A stretch of 64,000 bases of DNA, taken from NCBI RefSeq assembly GCF_024137965.1, contig NZ_CP099975.1, positions 3,100,001-3,164,000 of the forward strand. Reading direction: 5' to 3'. The first letter of the stretch is position 1, and the number at the start of each line of letters is the position of its first letter. Origin of the DNA: Halomonas sp. Y3. Its GTDB lineage: Bacteria; Pseudomonadota; Gammaproteobacteria; Pseudomonadales; Halomonadaceae. Position numbers and translations under genes: made by a program. Of the stretch, positions 17,181 through 25,496 are shown in pieces. The notes under the pieces were generated by a model. That model did no database searches. It had not been told where the DNA came from and saw only the letters and a program-made list of their open reading frames with translations.

Positions 17181-17888
17181 CTACCGGTAGGCCCCTTCCA
17201 CATCGGTGATGCGCATGGCGCGGCGACCCAGGCCACCATGCTGGTCGAGCATGCGCTCCCGCCAGGCGTAGACCGGGTCGGCGTTGGAGACCAGGTCCGC
17301 GCTGGAGACGCAGCGGGCCCACATGAAGCTGCCGAAGACCAGATAATCCCCTGCCGCCGGCGCCTCGCCGTCGATATAGTCGGCCTCCTTGAGCCGGCCG
17401 CGCAGCGGCTCCAGGGCCGCATCCAGCTGGGACAGCCCCTTCGCCGGGGAGTGGAACTCCTCGAGGGTGCGGCCCAGGCGCTTCTCCCGGCTCTCGCGGA
17501 AGTAGTCGCGATCATCGGGATGGATGGCATTGAGCAGGTCCATGATGATGGTGCGCATCATTGCCGGCTGCAGGGAGCGCTCCGCATAGTGCTTGAGGAA
17601 ACGAGCCCGCCCCTCGGCCAGGGAATCGCCGAACAGTGGGGACTCGGGGTAGGCGCGATCCAGGTAGCGCAGGATGGCGTAGCTGTCGGTGATCGTCTCG
17701 TCACCGTCGACCAGCACCGGCACCTTGTCGTGATCGGCAAAGGCCAGCGCCGCCCTGTCATTGAAGCGCCAGGGGCGGGTCTCGGCCTCCAGCCCCTTGT
17801 GGGCAAGCGCATAGCGCACCCGCCAGCAGTAGGGCGAGAAGCGCAGCCCCTCATCGATGCCGCAGAGATCAAAGAGCACCCGTGTCAT
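17181..17888 (-). CDS. Glutathione S-transferase family protein
   Basis: A 235-aa cytoplasmic protein with the two-domain GST plan: a thioredoxin-like N-terminal half (about residues 1-85, with FSPYCWRVRYALAHKGLE and VPVLVDGDETITDSYAILRY, the glutathione-site region) and a helical C-terminal half. A Cys in the SPYC motif could be the catalytic residue, as in omega/beta-like classes. The substrate is unknown. It is isolated from its neighbours and preceded by the 360-bp lldP upstream region. Confidence 0.8.
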   Translation of the reverse strand: MTRVLFDLCGIDEGLRFSPYCWRVRYALAHKGLEAETRPWRFNDRAALAFADHDKVPVLVDGDETITDSYAILRYLDRAYPESPLFGDSLAEGRARFLKHYAERSLQPAMMRTIIMDLLNAIHPDDRDYFRESREKRLGRTLEEFHSPAKGLSQLDAALEPLRGRLKEADYIDGEAPAAGDYLVFGSFMWARCVSSADLVSNADPVYAWRERMLDQHGGLGRRAMRITDVEGAYR

Positions 17889-18104
17889 GACCGTCCCCCA
17901 TTGCAGTAAGCATACCTGCCGCAGTGTGCCAGCCTTTTCCCGCCCCCGCCACGCGGCATGCCGTGGTCCATCCGGCCCTGCCCTCCCTGTCCTTTAGTCT
18001 ATAGTCGGGGCGCACCCCTGCCGTGCCGATAGCGGGCGCTCCCGAACAACCTCATGTTGGAAAAGGAGTTTTTCTATTTCAGATATCACGGAACAATGAA
18101 ACAT

Positions 18105-18119
18105 ATTGGTAATACCAAT
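18105..18119. promoter_or_regulatory. PdhR/LldR-type operator upstream of lldP
   Basis: ATTGGT-AAT-ACCAAT is a perfect palindrome matching the known ATTGGTnnnACCAAT operator of the GntR regulators PdhR and LldR. It is 130 bp before the lactate permease start. The rest of the 360-bp gap (17889-18248) shows no gene. No lldR gene lies in the window. Confidence 0.75.
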
Positions 18120-18248
18120 TTTCCACCGCTAGCGGGTCAACGCTCGCCCGGCGTATCTTGCAGCCATCCGCCATGCCCTCCGGCAGGTGGGTCAACGCCA
18201 TCTCAAGCCCAGACAACACCAACACAACAGTCGAAGGGAACCTGTCTC

Positions 18249-19949
18249 ATGAATGACACCCTACTTGCACTGCTGGCCTTCACGCCTCTGGTGCTGGCCG
18301 GTGTGCTGCTGATCGGCCTGCGCATGCCGGCCAGGACGGCCATGCCTGCCGTCTACGTAGTCACCGCCCTCATTGCCCTGCTCGCCTGGGACATGAGCTT
18401 CAACCGGGTGCTGGCCTCGACCCTGCAGGGTCTGATCCTCACCGTGTCGATCCTCTGGATCATCTTCGGCGCCATCCTGCTGCTCAACACCCTGAAGCAC
18501 TCCGGCGGCATCACGGCCATCCGCAACGGCTTCTCGGGCATCAGCCCGGACCGCCGCGTGCAGGCCATCATCGTTGCCTGGCTGTTCGGCTGCTTCATCG
18601 AGGGCGCCTCGGGCTTCGGCACCCCCGCCGCCGTCGCCGCACCGCTGATGGTGGCGCTGGGCTTCCCCGCACTCGCCGCCGTGGTGGTGGGCATGATGAT
18701 TCAGTCCACCCCGGTATCCTTCGGTGCGGTCGGCACGCCCATCGTGGTGGGTGTCACCGGCGGCCTGGACCGCGCCGGCATCACCGAGACCCTGGAGGCC
18801 GGCGGCGCGAGCTGGATGGAGTACTTCCGCCTGATCGCCGGTGAGGTGGCCGTCATCCACGGCATCGTCGGCATCTTGATGCCGCTGATCATGGTGGTGA
18901 TCATGGTGCGTTTCTTCGGCGCCAACCGCTCCTGGAAGGAGGGTCTCTCCATCGCCCCCTTCGCGATCTTCGCCGGCATCAGCTTCGTGGTGCCCTACAT
19001 GCTGGCCGGCGTGCTGCTCGGGCCGGAGTTCCCATCGATGATCGGCGCCCTGGTCGGCCTGGCCATCGTCGTCCCGGCGGCCCGCCGCGGCTTCCTGATT
19101 CCCAAGCACAGCTGGGACTTCCCCGAGTCCTCTTCCTGGCCCGACCAGTGGATCGGCAAGCTCGAGATCAAGCTGGACGACATCGCCGGCAAGGCGCCGA
19201 TCTCCACCCTGATGGGCTGGGTGCCCTACGTGCTGCTGGCCGTGATCCTGGTCGCCTCCCGCACCGTCGCCCCCTTCCGCGAGGCACTGCAGTCCCTCTC
19301 CTTCGGCTGGAGCAACATCCTGGGCGAGGCCGGCGTGTCCGGCAGCATCGAGCCGCTCTACCTGCCCGGCGGCATCCTGCTGATGGTGGTGCTGATCACC
19401 GCCCTGCTCCATCGCATGCGCGCCGGCGAACTCAAGGCCGCCTTCAGCGAGTCCTCGAAGACCATCTTCGGTGCCGGCTTCGTGCTGATCTTCACCATCC
19501 CCATGGTGCGGATCCTGATCAACTCCGGCGTCAACGCGGCGGACCTGGTCTCCATGCCGGTGGCCATGGCGCAACTGGTGGCCGACAGCGTGGGCGGGGT
19601 CTATCCGTTCTTCGCCCCGGCCGTGGGCGCCCTGGGGGCCTTCATCGCCGGCTCCAACACCATCTCCAACCTGATGCTGGCGGACTTCCAGTTCAACGTG
19701 GCCCAGCAGCTCGGCGTCTCCACCGCCTTCATGGTGGCCCTGCAGGCCGTGGGGGCGGCAGCGGGCAACATGATCGCCATCCACAACGTGGTGGCAGCCT
19801 CGGCCACCGTGGGCCTGCTCGGTCGCGAGGGCGAGACCATCCGCAAGACGATCCTGCCGACGATCTACTACCTCGTCGCCACCGGGATCATCGCCCTGAT
19901 CGCCTTCTACATGATCGGCGTGACGGACCCGCTGATGCAGGTGAGTTGA
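18249..19949 (+). CDS. lldP: L-lactate permease
   Basis: A 566-aa inner-membrane proton symporter of the LctP family, taking up lactate and often glycolate. It is hydrophobic throughout, with about 12-14 helices. Conserved family blocks include [19 protein letters not shown] near residue 120, [14 protein letters not shown] near 155, and [14 protein letters not shown] plus [15 protein letters not shown] near the C-terminus. The ATG at 18249 follows GAAGGGAA; the frame is open further upstream but contains the operator. The neighbouring glcDEFG operon suggests uptake of glycolate as well as lactate. Confidence 0.93.
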   Translation: MNDTLLALLAFTPLVLAGVLLIGLRMPARTAMPAVYVVTALIALLAWDMSFNRVLASTLQGLILTVSILWIIFGAILLLNTLKHSGGITAIRNGFSGISPDRRVQAIIVAWLFGCFIEGASGFGTPAAVAAPLMVALGFPALAAVVVGMMIQSTPVSFGAVGTPIVVGVTGGLDRAGITETLEAGGASWMEYFRLIAGEVAVIHGIVGILMPLIMVVIMVRFFGANRSWKEGLSIAPFAIFAGISFVVPYMLAGVLLGPEFPSMIGALVGLAIVVPAARRGFLIPKHSWDFPESSSWPDQWIGKLEIKLDDIAGKAPISTLMGWVPYVLLAVILVASRTVAPFREALQSLSFGWSNILGEAGVSGSIEPLYLPGGILLMVVLITALLHRMRAGELKAAFSESSKTIFGAGFVLIFTIPMVRILINSGVNAADLVSMPVAMAQLVADSVGGVYPFFAPAVGALGAFIAGSNTISNLMLADFQFNVAQQLGVSTAFMVALQAVGAAAGNMIAIHNVVAASATVGLLGREGETIRKTILPTIYYLVATGIIALIAFYMIGVTDPLMQVS

Positions 19950-19970
19950 TGGCACGAGCATGACGCTCTC

Positions 19971-19999
19971 CGGGCCCCGCCGACCGACGGCGGGGCCCG
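19971..19999 (+). terminator. Terminator after lldP
   Basis: A 12-bp perfect GC-rich stem (19971-19982 with 19988-19999), 5-nt loop, then GTCATTTCC. It separates lldP from the glc operon. Confidence 0.75.
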
Positions 20000-20036
20000 G
20001 TCATTTCCCGGAATCCGGGGCACCGGAACCACGTTG

Positions 20037-20076
20037 ATGAAAAAAATTTCCATAGAATTATGGAAATTTTTTTCAT
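20037..20076. promoter_or_regulatory. Perfect 18-bp palindrome upstream of glcD
   Basis: Arms 20037-20054 and 20059-20076 are exact reverse complements around a 4-nt spacer (GAAT). The arms are AT-rich (ATG, seven A, TTTCCATA), unlike the GC-rich surroundings. It ends 47 bp before the glcD start. It is more likely an operator for a dimeric regulator than a terminator, since a strong terminator for lldP already lies upstream. An ATTGGT half-site follows at 20080-20085. Confidence 0.65.
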
Positions 20077-20123
20077 AAAATTGGTCCTACACTGAAGTGA
20101 TGCCCTCCCGCTCAGGAGCCTCC

Positions 20124-21626
20124 ATGAACACCCACTTCGATGAACGACTCGATGGCGGTCAGCCAGGACGCGATCAGTCCGAGGTGCTGGCCGACCTCCA
20201 GCAGGCGCTGCCCGGCATGACCCTGCTGCACCGCGAAGAGGACCTGCGCCCCTTCGAGTGCGACGGCCTCTCCGCCTACCGCGCCCTGCCGATGCTGGTC
20301 GCCCTGCCCGAGACCCTCGAGCAGGTCGAAACCCTACTCAAGCGCTGCCGGGCCCTGGGCGTGCCGGTGGTGACCCGCGGCGCCGGCACCGGCCTCTCCG
20401 GCGGCGCCATGCCGCTTGAACACGGCGTGCTGCTGGTGCTGTCGCGCTTCAACCGCATCCTCGAGATCGACCCCGATGCGCGCACCGCCCGGGTCCAGCC
20501 CGGAGTGCGCAACCTGGCGATCTCCGAGGCGGCCGCCCCCTACGGGCTCTACTATGCCCCGGACCCCTCCTCCCAGATCGCCTGCTCCATCGGCGGCAAC
20601 GTGGCCGAGAACGCCGGCGGCGTCCACTGCCTCAAGTACGGCCTCACCGTGCACAACGTCATCAGGGTCGAGGTGCTGACTATCAAGGGGGAGCACATGA
20701 CCCTGGGGTCGGACGCCCTGGACGCCCCCGGCTTCGACCTGTTGGCGTTGTTCACCGGCTCCGAGGGCATGCTCGGGGTGGTCACCGAGATCACCGTCAA
20801 GCTGCTGCCCAAGCCCGAGACCGCCAAGGTGCTGATGGCGAGCTTCGACGACATCGAGAAGGCCGGCAACGCCGTGGGCGCCATCATCGCCGCAGGCATC
20901 ATCCCCGGGGGCCTTGAGATGATGGACAACCTGGCGATCCGCGCCGCCGAGGACTTCATCGGCGCCGGCTACCCGGTGGAGGCCGAGGCGATCCTGCTCT
21001 GCGAGCTGGACGGCGTGGAGGCGGACGTCGACGACGACTGCCAGACCGTGCGCCGCGTGCTGGAGAAGGCCGGCGCCACCGATATCCAGCAGGCCCGTGA
21101 CGAGGCCGAGCGGGCGCTGTTCTGGGCCGGGCGCAAGAACGCCTTCCCCGCGGTGGGCCGCATGTCGCCGGACTACTACTGCATGGACGGCACCATCCCC
21201 CGCCGCGAGCTGGCCCGGGTGCTCAAGGGCATCGGCGATCTGGGCGAGGCGTACGGCCTTCGCGTGGCCAACGTCTTCCACGCCGGCGACGGCAACATGC
21301 ATCCGCTGATCCTCTTCGATGCCAACCAGCCGGGGGAATTCGAGCGCGCCGAGGAGCTCGGCGGCCGCATCCTCGAGCTGTGCGTCGAGGTCGGCGGCAC
21401 CATCACCGGCGAGCACGGAGTGGGCCGCGAGAAGATCCACCAGATGTGCGTCCAGTTTAGCCCCGGCGAACTTACGACCTTCCGTGCCGCCAAGCGCGCC
21501 TTCGACCCCGACGAGCTGCTCAATCCGGGCAAGAACATCCCTACCCCGGCGCGCTGCTCCGAGTTCCGCCTGACCAAGAGCGCCGGTGACGCCCCCGCCC
21601 CGACCGCCCCCGAGAGCCAAGGCTGA
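20124..21626 (+). CDS. glcD: Glycolate oxidase FAD subunit GlcD
   Basis: A 500-aa flavoprotein subunit oxidising glycolate (or D-lactate) to glyoxylate with GlcE and GlcF, feeding electrons to quinone. FAD_binding_4 domain about residues 55-195 (TRGAGTGLSGGAMP, then GNVAENAGGVHCLKYG), C-terminal FAD-oxidase domain with VFHAGDGNMHPLILFD and EHGVGREK. ATG at 20124 has AGGAG 7 bp upstream. First gene of glcDEFG; the 18-bp palindrome in front is the obvious control site. Glyoxylate made here is also the end product of the allantoin genes at 5,935-8,211. Confidence 0.95.
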   Translation: MNTHFDERLDGGQPGRDQSEVLADLQQALPGMTLLHREEDLRPFECDGLSAYRALPMLVALPETLEQVETLLKRCRALGVPVVTRGAGTGLSGGAMPLEHGVLLVLSRFNRILEIDPDARTARVQPGVRNLAISEAAAPYGLYYAPDPSSQIACSIGGNVAENAGGVHCLKYGLTVHNVIRVEVLTIKGEHMTLGSDALDAPGFDLLALFTGSEGMLGVVTEITVKLLPKPETAKVLMASFDDIEKAGNAVGAIIAAGIIPGGLEMMDNLAIRAAEDFIGAGYPVEAEAILLCELDGVEADVDDDCQTVRRVLEKAGATDIQQARDEAERALFWAGRKNAFPAVGRMSPDYYCMDGTIPRRELARVLKGIGDLGEAYGLRVANVFHAGDGNMHPLILFDANQPGEFERAEELGGRILELCVEVGGTITGEHGVGREKIHQMCVQFSPGELTTFRAAKRAFDPDELLNPGKNIPTPARCSEFRLTKSAGDAPAPTAPESQG

Positions 21627-21640
21627 GAGACTTCGACGAC

Positions 21641-22741
21641 ATGGTGACGACTCACGACATTCCCGCGCATGACGCCAGCGAAGCGCTGGCCGAGCGCATC
21701 CGCCGCGCCGAGGCCGAGGGCACGCCCCTGCGCATCGTCGGCGGCGATACCAAGGCCTTCTATGGTCGTAGCGTTCAGGGTGAGGCCCTCTCGACCCGGG
21801 AGCACCGCGGCATCACCGAATATGACCCGGTGGAGCTGATCGTCTCGGTGCGCACCGGCACCCCGCTGCGCGAGCTGGAGGCCGCCCTGGCCGCCAACGG
21901 CCAGATGCTGCCCTGCGAGCCGCCCCACTTCGGCGAAGCCGCCACCGTGGGCGGCATGATCGCTACCGGCCTCTCCGGGCCGCGCCGCCCCTGGGCCGGC
22001 AGCGTGCGCGACTTCGTGCTGGGCACGCGGATCATCACCCGCCAGGGCAGCGAGCAGCGCTTCGGCGGCCAGGTGATGAAGAACGTGGCGGGCTACGACC
22101 TCTCGCGGCTGATGGTGGGCGCCCAGGGCACCCTGGGGCTGATCACCGAGGTCTCCATGAAGGTGCTGCCGCTACCCGGCGCCTCGCGCAGCCTTCACCT
22201 GGACATGCCGCTGGCCCGCGCCCTCGCGAAGCTCTCCGAGTGGGGCCGTCAGCCGCTGCCCATCACGGCCGCGGCCTGGCTCGACGGCGCCCTGCACCTG
22301 CGCCTGGAGGGCGGGCCAAGCTCCGTGGCCGCCACCGCCGAACGGCTCGGCGGCGACACGCTCAAGGCGGACTTCTGGGAGGCCCTGCGCGAGCAGCGCC
22401 TGGCCTTCTTCGCCAACGACGACGGCCGAGCCCTCTGGCGCCTCTCGCTGCCCCACCACACCCCGGCGCTGGAGCTGCCCGGCGTCGCGGAGACCGACGT
22501 GCTCTACGACTGGGGCGGTGCCCAGCGCTGGCTGAGAAGCGACCTCAACGCCGAGGCGATCCGCCAGGCGGCGGCCCGCGCTGGCGGCCACGCCACCTGC
22601 TGGCGAGGTGCCGGCGGGAAGCCGGTGGACGAACCCTTTACCCCGCTCGCCCCGGTACTCGAGAAGTACCATCGCAACCTCAAGGCCGAGCTGGACCCGA
22701 AGGGGATCTTCAACCCGGGCCGGCTCTACGCGGCATTCTGA
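21641..22741 (+). CDS. glcE: Glycolate oxidase FAD-binding subunit GlcE
   Basis: A 366-aa partner of GlcD. Its single FAD-binding region is in the N-terminal half (RIVGGDTKAFYGR near residue 32; FGEAATVGGMIATGLSGPRR near 98; VMKNVAGYDLSRLMVGAQGT near 147). It is shorter than GlcD because it lacks the full oxidase domain. It starts 14 bp after the glcD stop and is followed by glcF 19 bp later, so it is translated from the same message. Confidence 0.94.
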   Translation: MVTTHDIPAHDASEALAERIRRAEAEGTPLRIVGGDTKAFYGRSVQGEALSTREHRGITEYDPVELIVSVRTGTPLRELEAALAANGQMLPCEPPHFGEAATVGGMIATGLSGPRRPWAGSVRDFVLGTRIITRQGSEQRFGGQVMKNVAGYDLSRLMVGAQGTLGLITEVSMKVLPLPGASRSLHLDMPLARALAKLSEWGRQPLPITAAAWLDGALHLRLEGGPSSVAATAERLGGDTLKADFWEALREQRLAFFANDDGRALWRLSLPHHTPALELPGVAETDVLYDWGGAQRWLRSDLNAEAIRQAAARAGGHATCWRGAGGKPVDEPFTPLAPVLEKYHRNLKAELDPKGIFNPGRLYAAF

Positions 22742-22760
22742 GACTGACGGGAAACCCACG

Positions 22761-23996
22761 ATGCAGACGCACTTTACCGAGGAAGACCTCAAGAAACCGC
22801 ATATCCGCGAGGCGGACCGGGTGCTGCGCACCTGCGTGCACTGCGGCTTCTGCAACGCCACCTGCCCCACCTACCAGCTGCTGGGCGACGAGCGCGATGG
22901 CCCCCGCGGGCGCATCTACCTGATGAAGGAGATGCTCGAGGCCCCCGAGGGCGCCGACAAGGTGACGGAGGAGACCCGGCTGCACCTGGACCGCTGCCTG
23001 ACCTGCCGCAACTGCGAGACCACCTGCCCCTCCGGCGTCGAGTACCACAAGCTGCTCGACATCGGCCGCGCCGAGATCGAGCGCCGGGTACCGCGCAAGC
23101 CCGCCGAGCGCGCCCAGCGCTATGCGCTGCGCAAGATGCTGGTGGAACCGAAGCGCTTCCAGGCGCTGCTGAAACTGGGCCAGACCTTCAAGCCGCTGGT
23201 CCCCGGCGCCCTCCGGGACAAGATGCCGCCGGCCCCCGTGGATGCCGGCCAGCGCCCCGACGGCAGGCAACACGCCCGGCAGATGCTGATCCTCGAGGGC
23301 TGCGTGCAGCCGGGGCTCTCGCCCAACACCAACGCCGCCACCGCCCGGGTGCTGGGTCGCCTCGGCATCGGCCTGACCCCGGTGGCTGAGGCCGGCTGCT
23401 GCGGCGCCGTGGACTTCCACCTGAACGCCCAGGAGGATGGCCGCGCCCGGGCCCGGGCCAATATCGACGCCTGGTGGCCGCACCTGGAGGCCGGCGCCGA
23501 GGCCATCGTCCAGACCGCCAGCGGCTGCGGCGCCTTCGTCAAGGAGTACGTCGACATCCTCAAGGACGACTCGGCCTACGCCGAGAAGGCCGCCCGGGTG
23601 AGCGAGCTGGCGAAGGACCTGGTGGAGGTGCTGCGCGACGAGGCACTGGACGATCTGAACGTGAAGCAGGACCGCAGGCTCGCCTTCCACTGCCCCTGCA
23701 CCCTGCAGCACGCCCAGAAGCTCGGCGGCGCCGTGGAATCGGTACTGACCCGGCTCGGCTTCTCGCTGACCCCCGTGGCCGACGCCCACCTCTGCTGCGG
23801 CTCCGCGGGCACCTACTCCATCACCCAGCCGGAGCTCGCCACCCAGCTGCGCGACAACAAGCTCGACAACCTCGAGGCCGGCAACCCCGAGGTGATCGTG
23901 ACGGCCAATATCGGCTGTCAGACCCACCTCAACGGCGCCAACCGCACCCCGGTACGCCACTGGATCGAGATCGTCGACGAGGCACTAACCCCCTGA
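22761..23996 (+). CDS. glcF: Glycolate oxidase iron-sulfur subunit GlcF
   Basis: A 411-aa electron-transfer subunit of the glycolate oxidase complex. Two 4Fe-4S motifs are near the N-terminus (CVHCGFCNATCPTY about residue 24; CLTCRNCETTCPSG about 75), and two cysteine-rich CCG domains follow (EAGCCGAVDFH; LCCGSAGTYS). The start is MQTHFTEEDL at 22761. It is the third gene of the operon. Confidence 0.95.
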   Translation: MQTHFTEEDLKKPHIREADRVLRTCVHCGFCNATCPTYQLLGDERDGPRGRIYLMKEMLEAPEGADKVTEETRLHLDRCLTCRNCETTCPSGVEYHKLLDIGRAEIERRVPRKPAERAQRYALRKMLVEPKRFQALLKLGQTFKPLVPGALRDKMPPAPVDAGQRPDGRQHARQMLILEGCVQPGLSPNTNAATARVLGRLGIGLTPVAEAGCCGAVDFHLNAQEDGRARARANIDAWWPHLEAGAEAIVQTASGCGAFVKEYVDILKDDSAYAEKAARVSELAKDLVEVLRDEALDDLNVKQDRRLAFHCPCTLQHAQKLGGAVESVLTRLGFSLTPVADAHLCCGSAGTYSITQPELATQLRDNKLDNLEAGNPEVIVTANIGCQTHLNGANRTPVRHWIEIVDEALTP

Positions 23997-24006
23997 GGAC
24001 AACCCC

Positions 24007-24408
24007 ATGAAGACCAAGCCCGTACTGACCCTGACCGACGTCAACGCCATCCTCGATGCCGCCGAGAAGGAGGCCGAGGCCAACGGCTGGGGCGTGACCA
24101 TCGCCGTGGCCGACGACGGCGGCCACCTGCTCGGCCTGCGCCGCATGGACACCGCCCCGCCCTTCAGCGCCGACGTGGCCACCCAGAAGGCCCGCAACGC
24201 CTCCCTGGGCCGCCGCGAGACCCAGGCCTTCGAGGAGATGATCAACGGCGGCCGCACCGCCTTCGTCACCGCCCCCATGCAGTCTCTGCTGGCCGGCGGC
24301 GTGCCGGTGCTGGTGAATGGCGAGGTGGCCGGCAGCGTCGGCATCTCCGGCGTCAAGCCCGACCAGGACGTTCAGGTGGCCAAGGCCGGCGTCGCCGCCA
24401 TCGCCTGA
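24007..24408 (+). CDS. glcG: GlcG/HbpS-type heme-binding-fold protein
   Basis: A 133-aa protein of the DUF336 (Haem_degrading/GlcG) family that commonly closes glycolate operons. It has the conserved GVTIAVADDGGHLLGLRRMD core and the C-terminal VAGSVGISGVKPDQDVQVA. Its biochemical role is unknown; heme or cobalamin-related binding is known for relatives. It starts 10 bp after glcF and ends just before a strong terminator. Confidence 0.9.
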   Translation: MKTKPVLTLTDVNAILDAAEKEAEANGWGVTIAVADDGGHLLGLRRMDTAPPFSADVATQKARNASLGRRETQAFEEMINGGRTAFVTAPMQSLLAGGVPVLVNGEVAGSVGISGVKPDQDVQVAKAGVAAIA

Positions 24409-24433
24409 AGCGCCTGGCTGAAGTAAGCTTTAG

Positions 24434-24453
24434 AGCCCCGCCCCGGCGGGGCT
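24434..24453 (+). terminator. Terminator of glcDEFG
   Basis: AGCCCCGCC-CC-GGCGGGGCT, a 9-bp perfect stem followed by TTCTTG, 25 bp after the glcG stop. Confidence 0.8.
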
Positions 24454-24479
24454 TTCTTGTGACGGTCAACGAGGATGCC

Positions 24480-25403
24480 ATGCCGCTGCTCTACTTCCTG
24501 CCCCCGCTGGGCGCCGTGCTGATCTGGTCAGGCAACATGACCATCAACCAGCTCACCGTCGGCGCCATCGCGCCGAGCAGCATCGCCTTCTTGCGCTGGG
24601 TGCTGGCGCTCGCCGTGCTCACCCCCTTCCTGGCACCTGCGGCCTGGAAGCACCGCGCGACGATCCGCCGCGAGTGGCCGAAACTCGCCGTGCTGGGGCT
24701 GCTCGGCATGGGGCTGTGGCAGGGGCTCGCCTACGTGGCCGCCGAGACCACCAGCGCCACCAACATGGGCATCCTGGCCGCCATGGTGCCGCTGCTCACC
24801 GTGCTGCTCAGCGCCCTGATCCTGCGCGAGCCGCCGAGCCTCGGCGGCGTAGCCGGCGGCGCCCTGGCGCTGATCGGCGTGGCCATCCTGCTGGGGCGCG
24901 GCAATCCGCTCTCGCTGCTGGAGCTGACCGTGGCGAAGGGCGACGCCCTGATGCTGGTGGCCGCCACCTGCTACGCCCTCTACGGGGTGATGCTCAAGCG
25001 CTGGCCCATCGGCCTGCCGCCCTGGGTGCTGCTCTATGCCCAGGTGATCTTCGCGGTGCTCTTCCTGCTGCCGCCCTACCTGATGGGCCCCATGACCCCG
25101 GTCGATTCGAGCAATATCGGCCTGATCCTCTACGCCGGCATCCCCGCCTCCATCATCACCACCTTCCTGTGGATGCTGGCGATCCGCCAGATCGGCGCCA
25201 GCCAGGCCAGCATCTTCATCAACCTGATGCCGCTGTTCAGCGCCATCATCGCCATGGTGGCCCTCGGCGAGCGCATCGCACTCTTTCACTTCCTGGGGGG
25301 CGCGCTGATCCTGGCCGGCGTGGTGATGGCCCAGACCCTGACCCGGCCGCTGCTGGCGGCCAGCGCCGCCGCGGCGCAGAGGGATGCCGACCGCTCGTGC
25401 TAG
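24480..25403 (+). CDS. DMT-superfamily (EamA) transporter
   Basis: A 307-aa inner-membrane protein with ten hydrophobic segments in two EamA repeats (about residues 5-140 and 155-295), the usual plan for drug/metabolite exporters. MGILAAMVPLLTVLLSAL and FINLMPLFSAIIAMVALGER are the equivalent ends of the two repeats. The substrate cannot be told; amino acids or nucleosides are common in the family. ATG at 24480 has GAGG 5 bp upstream; a GTG at 24459 overlapping the terminator tail is less likely. Confidence 0.85.
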   Translation: MPLLYFLPPLGAVLIWSGNMTINQLTVGAIAPSSIAFLRWVLALAVLTPFLAPAAWKHRATIRREWPKLAVLGLLGMGLWQGLAYVAAETTSATNMGILAAMVPLLTVLLSALILREPPSLGGVAGGALALIGVAILLGRGNPLSLLELTVAKGDALMLVAATCYALYGVMLKRWPIGLPPWVLLYAQVIFAVLFLLPPYLMGPMTPVDSSNIGLILYAGIPASIITTFLWMLAIRQIGASQASIFINLMPLFSAIIAMVALGERIALFHFLGGALILAGVVMAQTLTRPLLAASAAAAQRDADRSC

Positions 25404-25496
25404 ACTCGAATGCCAGACCCAGCATCCGCCCCAGAGCGGCTCCCTGAACAGACTCCCGCCGGGCCACCGGCTTCCCAGACATCATAAGGACGCCCC

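Noticed and set aside
18261..19961. A 566-codon minus-strand open frame rich in His, Asp and Gly
   Set aside because: It is antisense to lldP; the composition is typical of GC-rich shadow frames and lacks any domain.
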